Source: Agromyces sp. H17E-10
GTDB lineage: Bacteria > Actinomycetota > Actinomycetes > Actinomycetales > Microbacteriaceae
Reading direction: 5' to 3'
Length of the DNA stretch: 64,000 bases
Assembly (NCBI RefSeq): GCF_022919715.1
Contig: NZ_CP095042.1
Coordinates: forward strand, 868,001 to 932,000
This document shows, in pieces, positions 59,611 to 64,000 of the stretch. Every line of letters begins with the position of its first letter. Position 1 is the stretch's first letter. The notes under the pieces are model-generated. The model worked only from the letters and a program-made list of their open reading frames with translations. It searched no databases and was not told where the DNA came from. The position numbers and the translations under genes were made by a program.

Positions 59611-60258
59611 CTATTCAGGGTCGACGTCGAACGCGACCGCCCGCACGGGCGCCCCGTCGAGGTCGACCCGCAGCGGGAAGAACCCGACCCGCACGCGCGC
59701 AGGCAGCCCGTCGAGGCCCGCGACGTTCTCGACGATGAGCCGGTCGGCGCCGAGCACCGCTTCGTGCACCGGGAATCCGCCGTCGCCGCCTGTGAGGTCG
59801 GGGCTCAAGGTGTCGACGGCGAGCACGTGCATGCCGCGTCGCACGAGCTCGGCCGCGGCCTCCGCGTCGAGCGCGGGGTGGTCGAGCGCGGCATCGGTCT
59901 CGAAGTGCTGCGCCCACCCCGTGTCGACGATCACGATCGGCTCGACCTGCTCGGCGAGCGGCCCGCCGAGCGCCGCCTCGATCTCGGCGAGCCCGTAGAC
60001 CTCGCGCGGCTCGAGGCCCGTCAGGTGCACGACGAGCGCCTCCCCCACGAGCTCGTCGAGCCCGATGCGACCGGTCGTGCGTCCGCCCGGCACCGTGTGC
60101 GACGGCGCGTCGAGGTGCGTGCCGGTGTGCGAGCCGAGGCGCAGGAGCGCGACGTCGACGCCGTCGGTCGCGACCTCGAGCGCCGGCCCGATCGCGACCT
60201 CGGGGTCGCCCGGGTACACCCGCATGCCGCCCGAGACGAGCCTGCTGAGGTCACGCAT
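59611..60258 (-). CDS. Cyclase family metal-dependent hydrolase (kynurenine-formamidase/isatin-hydrolase-like)
   Basis: The 215-residue enzyme has the metal motif HTGTHLDAPSH (H44, H48, D50, H54). DLSRLVSGGMRVYPGDP at the N-terminus and IVDTGWAQHF are typical of the putative cyclase family (PF04199). Members open cyclic amides such as isatin or hydrolyse formamides. ATG at 60258 overlaps the end of the preceding permease gene by eight bases; GAGGA lies upstream. Co-transcription with NCS1 permease 2 suggests the permease imports its substrate. Confidence 0.9.
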   Translation of the reverse strand: MRDLSRLVSGGMRVYPGDPEVAIGPALEVATDGVDVALLRLGSHTGTHLDAPSHTVPGGRTTGRIGLDELVGEALVVHLTGLEPREVYGLAEIEAALGGPLAEQVEPIVIVDTGWAQHFETDAALDHPALDAEAAAELVRRGMHVLAVDTLSPDLTGGDGGFPVHEAVLGADRLIVENVAGLDGLPARVRVGFFPLRVDLDGAPVRAVAFDVDPE

Positions 60259-61657
60259 GGGCCGCGGCATCCTCGTCGCTCTGCTCGGTCGCGACCTCGG
60301 CGAGGTGCACGCTCGGTTCCCGTACGGTGCGCGCCCGCTCGGGCAGCATCGCGACGAGGTAGAGCACGAACGTGATGACGAACGCGGGGATCGTCGCGCC
60401 GACCGGGCTCGGCCACACGAAGACCATGAGGTACGACGCGAACGCGCCGATCGCCCAGGCGCCGACCGCGAACCAGTTGACGCCCGCGAGGTACCAGTAC
60501 CGGCCGCCGCGGTGCTCGAGCAGGTCGCGGGTGTACGACGACCGCTTGATCAGGTAGTAGTCGACGATCATGATCGCGAACACGGGCACGAAGAACGCGC
60601 CGATGATCGTGAGGAACGTCGTGAACTGGTCGAGCAGGGCCAGCCACGTCGAGCCGACGATCGAGATCACGCCCACGACGAGCGCGGTGGGCAGGAACCG
60701 CAGCTTCGCCCGGCCTGCGCTCGCGTTCACGATCGACGTGGTCATGCCGTAGACGACCATCGAGTTCGTCGCCATCACCGAGACGAAGATGACGATCGCG
60801 ATCGGCGCGCCGAACGCCGCGACGAGCACACCCGGGTCGAACGCGGCCGCGTCGCCGCCCGAGAGGATGACGTAGCCGATCGCGGTCGCGCCGAGCGTCA
60901 TGGCGATGACGGTCGAGAGCGTGTAGCCGATGCCCGAACCGAGTATGCCCGCGCGGCTCGACACCGCGAGGCGGTTGAAGTCAGCCGAGAGCACCGTCCA
61001 CGACACGGCGGTCGCGATGACGATGTCGAGCACGATCGCGGGTGTGTACCCGATCGACAGGTCGACCGGGATCGCCTGGTACTCGCCCGGCCCGAAGGTC
61101 GAGAACGCGACGAAGAAGATCCACGCGATGATCGCGAGCATGAGCACCGCGAGCCACGGCTCGACCCGGGCGATGCCGTCGTGGCCGAAGATCGCCAGGA
61201 TGACGACGATCGTCTGGCACAGCACCGAGAACAGGATCGGGCTCGAGAAGCCCGTGAGGCTCTCGACGAGGTAGTTCACCGTGACGCCCGCGAGCATCGC
61301 CTGCACCCAGCTCCAGCCCATGAGGATGATCACGTTCGCCGCCATCGGCAGGTAGCCGCCGCGGGTGCCGAACGCGCCGCGCGTGAGCGCCATCGTCGGC
61401 AGGCCCGTGCGGGTGCCGATGTTGCCGACGAGCGTGAGCACGACGGCGCCGCCGAGCGTGCCGAGCACGATCATCGTGATCGCGACGCCGTAGTCGACGG
61501 CCGGGATGAACAGGGTGCCGGTGAGCAGGGTCGTGACGACGAGGTTCGCCGCCAGCCAGATCATTCCGATGCGCGGCGTCGACAGGGTGCCGCGGACCGG
61601 CCCCGAGTTGTCGGCCTGCTGCGCCAATCGGCGGTCGAGACGGGTGTAGAGCGACAT
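60251..61657 (-). CDS. NCS1 family cytosine/purine-type permease (2)
   Basis: The 468-residue protein is a twelve-segment NCS1 transporter of the CodB-like branch: GMIWLAANLVVTTLLTGTLF, LVGNIGTRTGLPTMALTRGAFGTRGGYLPMAANVIILMGWSWVQAMLAG and VDYYLIKRSSYTRDLLEHRGGRYWYLAGVNWFAVGAW. It differs clearly from permease 1, so the two are not recent duplicates. CAGGAGAAGC precedes ATG. It lies between the NTF2-like gene and the cyclase in one leftward gene set. Confidence 0.92.
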   Translation of the reverse strand: MSLYTRLDRRLAQQADNSGPVRGTLSTPRIGMIWLAANLVVTTLLTGTLFIPAVDYGVAITMIVLGTLGGAVVLTLVGNIGTRTGLPTMALTRGAFGTRGGYLPMAANVIILMGWSWVQAMLAGVTVNYLVESLTGFSSPILFSVLCQTIVVILAIFGHDGIARVEPWLAVLMLAIIAWIFFVAFSTFGPGEYQAIPVDLSIGYTPAIVLDIVIATAVSWTVLSADFNRLAVSSRAGILGSGIGYTLSTVIAMTLGATAIGYVILSGGDAAAFDPGVLVAAFGAPIAIVIFVSVMATNSMVVYGMTTSIVNASAGRAKLRFLPTALVVGVISIVGSTWLALLDQFTTFLTIIGAFFVPVFAIMIVDYYLIKRSSYTRDLLEHRGGRYWYLAGVNWFAVGAWAIGAFASYLMVFVWPSPVGATIPAFVITFVLYLVAMLPERARTVREPSVHLAEVATEQSDEDAAAHA

Positions 61658-61693
61658 TGCTTCTCCTGTGGGGGTGGGAGTCGGCGTGGGCCG

Positions 61694-62116
61694 TCAGTCG
61701 GTGGATGCGTCGGCGTCGGCGCCGGGCATGGGTGAGAGGTGCTCGTGCACGGCGAGGAGTCCGTCACCGTCGACGCGGAAGACGATCGTCTCCCGCTCGG
61801 TGTACGCGTCCTCGCCGTCGCCGGTGTCGACGCGGGTCGCGACGTCGTGCGAGAACACGGCGCCGCCCGGGTAGGTCTGCACGAGTCGGTTGCTCGACTC
61901 GCAGGAGAGCACGCGCCAGCCGCCCCCCGTCCACTCCGCCCAGAGGGCCTCGTAGGCGGCGCGGTCGTCGAGCCGTGCGGCCTCGGTGTGGAACATGAAG
62001 CTCGCGTCGGGGGCGAAGCCCGCGAAGTAGCGGGGTCCGTCGGTCGCGGCGAACGCGTCGACGATCGCGTCGGCGGCGGCGAGCACCTCGTCGACGGTCG
62101 GTTCACGGGTGGTCAT
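61694..62116 (-). CDS. NTF2/SnoaL-like small protein
   Basis: This 140-residue protein has the alpha+beta cone of the NTF2-like superfamily: VDEVLAAADAIVDAFAATDGPRYFAGFAPDASFMFHTEAARLDDRAAYEALWAEWTG, and late VFRVDGDGLLAVHEHLSPMP with conserved HEH. Members include ketosteroid-isomerase-like enzymes and many unknowns. It sits 36 bp upstream of permease 2 in the same direction, so it probably handles an intermediate of that pathway. The strong AAGGAG precedes ATG. Confidence 0.87.
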   Translation of the reverse strand: MTTREPTVDEVLAAADAIVDAFAATDGPRYFAGFAPDASFMFHTEAARLDDRAAYEALWAEWTGGGWRVLSCESSNRLVQTYPGGAVFSHDVATRVDTGDGEDAYTERETIVFRVDGDGLLAVHEHLSPMPGADADASTD

Positions 62117-62152
62117 GTCGATCTCCTTCGATCGGGTGGGGGTTCGAGGGCC

Positions 62153-62216
62153 GCCACGATCTCGGCGATCGCCACGGAATCGGATGCATGTGCGCGATCC
62201 GGTCCGAGATCGTGGC
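62153..62216. repeat. 64-bp inverted-repeat element
   Basis: GCCACGATCTCGG (62153-62165) and CCGAGATCGTGGC (62204-62216) are perfect 13-bp arms around a 38-base loop in the gap between ureohydrolase and NTF2-like genes. The loop also contains GCGATCGC-like palindromic pieces. Confidence 0.75.
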
Positions 62217-62249
62217 GATCTCCGAGGTCATGGCGGTCGGGTCGCCGGG

Positions 62250-63206
62250 TCAGGCGCGGGGCGCCATCGCGCTGATGAGCTCGTAGGCGACGTGGGATGC
62301 CGCGACCGCCGTCAGCTGCGCGTGGTCGTAGGCCGGGGCGACCTCGACGACGTCGGCGCCGACGATGCGCTTGTCGGCGAGGGCGCGGATGATGCGGAGG
62401 AGCTCACGGCTCGTGAGCCCGCCCGCCTCGGGGGTGCCCGTGCCGGGCGCGTGCGCCGGGTCGAGCACGTCGATGTCGATCGAGATGTAGAGCGGCTTGT
62501 CGCCGATGCGGGCGCGGATGCGCTCGATCGCCGACTCGACGCCCTGCTCCTCGATGTCCTCGCTCGTGACGATCGCGAAGCCGAGTCGTGCGTCGTCGGT
62601 CAGGTCCTCGACGCCGTAGAGCGGGCCGCGGGTGCCGACGTGCATGCTCGCGGTGAGGTCGATGAGCCCCTCCTCCGACGCACGGCGGAACGGCGTGCCG
62701 TGCGTGATCGGGGCCCCGAAGTAGGTGTCCCACGTGTCGAGGTGGGCATCGAAGTGCAGCACTGCGACGGGGCCGTGCTGCGCCGTGACGGCGCGCAGCA
62801 GCGGCAGCGCGATCGTGTGGTCGCCGCCGATGACGACGAGCCGGTCGGCCTGCTCGGCGAGCGAGCGGGCGCCGGCCTCGACGTCGGCGACGGCCTCGGC
62901 GATGTCGAACGGGTTGACGGCGATGTCGCCCGCGTCGGCGACCTGCTGCACGGCGAAGGGCAGCACGCCCTGCGCCGGGTTGAACGGTCGCAGCAGGCGC
63001 GACGCCTCGCGCACGTGCGACGGGCCGAATCGCGCGCCGGGGCGGTAGCTCACGCCGCTGTCGAAGGGCACGCCCACGACGGCGATGTCGGCGTGCGGCA
63101 CCTCGTCGAGGCGGGGAAGGCGGGCGAACGTCGCGATGCCCGCGAAGCGCGGGACACGGCTGGCGTCGACGGGACCGATGGGTTCGGGCGAAACATCCGG
63201 TTGCAT
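62250..63206 (-). CDS. Agmatinase-family ureohydrolase
   Basis: The 318-residue enzyme has all manganese-binding motifs of the arginase/agmatinase family: GGDH (H130), DAHLD (D153, H155, D157) and [22 protein letters not shown] (D244, D246). It hydrolyses a guanidino or amidino group to urea. Agmatine is the default annotation, but guanidinobutyrate, guanidinopropionate and guanidine itself are used by close relatives. The NCS1 permease and cyclase nearby suggest a non-agmatine substrate. GGAGG precedes ATG. It is divergent from an XRE-cupin regulator. Confidence 0.92.
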   Translation of the reverse strand: MQPDVSPEPIGPVDASRVPRFAGIATFARLPRLDEVPHADIAVVGVPFDSGVSYRPGARFGPSHVREASRLLRPFNPAQGVLPFAVQQVADAGDIAVNPFDIAEAVADVEAGARSLAEQADRLVVIGGDHTIALPLLRAVTAQHGPVAVLHFDAHLDTWDTYFGAPITHGTPFRRASEEGLIDLTASMHVGTRGPLYGVEDLTDDARLGFAIVTSEDIEEQGVESAIERIRARIGDKPLYISIDIDVLDPAHAPGTGTPEAGGLTSRELLRIIRALADKRIVGADVVEVAPAYDHAQLTAVAASHVAYELISAMAPRA

Positions 63207-63305
63207 ATTGCGAAACCTCCGATGTACTGGAGTAAACTTCGGGGCAATGCTACGACCGGCCCGCTACGGTGTCAACAGCCCGCCGTCGACCCCGAAGGAG
63301 CCCGC

Positions 63306-63893
63306 ATGCAACGACCGGTCCCGCCGTCGCCGAGCGACTCCCCCATGGCGATCGGCCCTCGCCTGCGCAACGCCCGCACCGCGCAGGGGCTCACCCTCGC
63401 GCAGGTCGCCGCAGCCGCCGGACTCACCAAGGGCTTCCTGAGCCGGCTCGAGCGCGACGAGACGTCGCCGAGCGTCGCGACGCTCGTGCAGCTCTGCCAG
63501 GTGCTCTCGATCTCGGTCGGCTCGCTGTTCGCCGAGCCCGAGATCCAGGTCGTCCAGCTCGCCTCTGCGCCCCGCATCAACCTCGGCGGCACGGGCGTCG
63601 CCGAGCACCTCATCTCGCCGCGCAGCGAGTCACGGGTGCAGATGATCCGCTCGGTCATGGAGCCCGGGGCGTCGGGCGGCGCCGAGCTCTACACGATCTC
63701 GAGCGACGTCGAGGTGCTGCACGTGCTCTCGGGCGCCGTGAGCGTGCGCTTCGTCGACCGCGAGGTGCCGCTCGTCGCGGGCGACTCGATGACCTTCCCC
63801 GGCCGCGAGCCGCACAACTGGCGCGCCGACGACGAACTCGGCGCCGAGGTCGTCTGGGTGATCGTGCCCGCGTCGTGGAGCGGCTCGAGCTGA
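63306..63893 (+). CDS. XRE family regulator with C-terminal cupin
   Basis: The 195-residue regulator has an N-terminal Cro/C1 HTH (LRNARTAQGLTLAQVAAAAGLTKGFLSRLERDETSPSVATLVQLCQVL) and a cupin domain (about residues 110-190; DVEVLHVLSGAVSVRFVDREVPLVAGDSMTFPGREPHNWR). Proteins of this layout, such as PuuR, sense polyamines or related nitrogen compounds. AAGGAG precedes ATG at 63306. It is divergent from the ureohydrolase, which it probably controls together with the permease/cyclase genes. Confidence 0.92.
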   Translation: MQRPVPPSPSDSPMAIGPRLRNARTAQGLTLAQVAAAAGLTKGFLSRLERDETSPSVATLVQLCQVLSISVGSLFAEPEIQVVQLASAPRINLGGTGVAEHLISPRSESRVQMIRSVMEPGASGGAELYTISSDVEVLHVLSGAVSVRFVDREVPLVAGDSMTFPGREPHNWRADDELGAEVVWVIVPASWSGSS

Positions 63894-63896
63894 ACC

Positions 63897-63975
63897 GGTC
63901 GGTCGAGTAGCGACGAAGGAGCGTTTCGAGACCACCCGCCGCGGCCTCGATACGGGGCTGCGCGCCTACTCGACC
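63897..63975. repeat. REP-like intergenic repeat, inverted pair
   Basis: A reverse unit (GGTCGGTCGAGTAGCG to CGAGACCACC, 63897-63936) is followed by a forward unit (GGCCTCGATACGGGG to CTACTCGACC, 63943-63975). The arrangement matches the pair at 411-495. No gene is visible from 63894 to the window end. Confidence 0.7.
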
Positions 63976-64000
63976 TGCGAGCCCCCGCCGAGCTCGCGCT

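Overview
The window is high-GC DNA (about 70% G+C by eye) with dense, short-spaced genes, many GTG starts, mixed leaderless and Shine-Dalgarno starts, a ClgR/PopR-like regulator, sugar ABC transporters without their own ATPase, and SigJ-type and CGNR regulators. This fits an actinobacterium, most likely Microbacteriaceae (Agromyces-like). The family assignment is inference from gene content and intergenic repeat style. No rRNA, tRNA, transposase, integrase, CRISPR array or origin was seen. The window looks like ordinary chromosome with many small regulator/target pairs.

Layout. 1-6.8 kb: a partial lipase-maturation-factor gene, an FAD oxidoreductase with a Nudix hydrolase, an MBL hydrolase, a divergent MarR/F420-reductase-like pair, and two accessory ClpP subunits convergent with a ClgR/PopR-like activator. 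The second ClpP lacks the catalytic serine. 6.9-9.6 kb: a secreted discoidin-domain protein and a Tat-exported GH109 enzyme. 9.7-17.9 kb: small cysteine-rich and acidic proteins, a double-GNAT enzyme, a 36-residue membrane peptide, an SDR, a Nudix, a sirtuin, a coiled-coil protein, a trans-sulfuration enzyme, an alpha/beta hydrolase, an EI24 membrane protein and a methyltransferase. 18-31.4 kb: regulator/enzyme pairs (TetR with hydrolase, WYL with epoxide hydrolase, TetR with two tandem paralogous hydrolases, GlxA with MBL), a siderophore-interacting protein behind a DtxR/IdeR-like box, and a wall-anchored surface protein.

31.4-42.4 kb: a CGNR regulator with an MFS pump, DHFR-like and TfoX-like proteins, an SLC13 permease, an ATP-dependent DNA ligase divergent from a DNA-glycosylase-like gene, an aldo/keto reductase, and a SigJ sigma factor divergent from an SDR. 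42.4-52.6 kb: a locus for a galactose-containing glycan with GH35, solute-binding protein, two permeases, LacI and a large secreted GH30. Four near-identical LacI-type operators tie it into one regulon. The GH30 gene carries a one-base frameshift in a C7 tract. 52.7-55.9 kb: a two-domain VOC protein and a 779-residue membrane protein of unknown function. 56-63.9 kb: two NCS1 permeases with a serine hydrolase, a metal-dependent cyclase-type hydrolase, an NTF2-like protein and an agmatinase-type ureohydrolase, under TetR and XRE-cupin control. I read this as a catabolic locus for an unidentified cyclic amide, ureide or guanidino compound.

Three window-wide patterns stand out. At least 16 genes have a TANNNT-like -10 element 6-7 bases before the start codon, so many transcripts are probably leaderless. 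A roughly 40-bp REP-like palindromic unit recurs at six intergenic loci. Several terminator-like hairpins share GGATGCC/GGCATCC stems.
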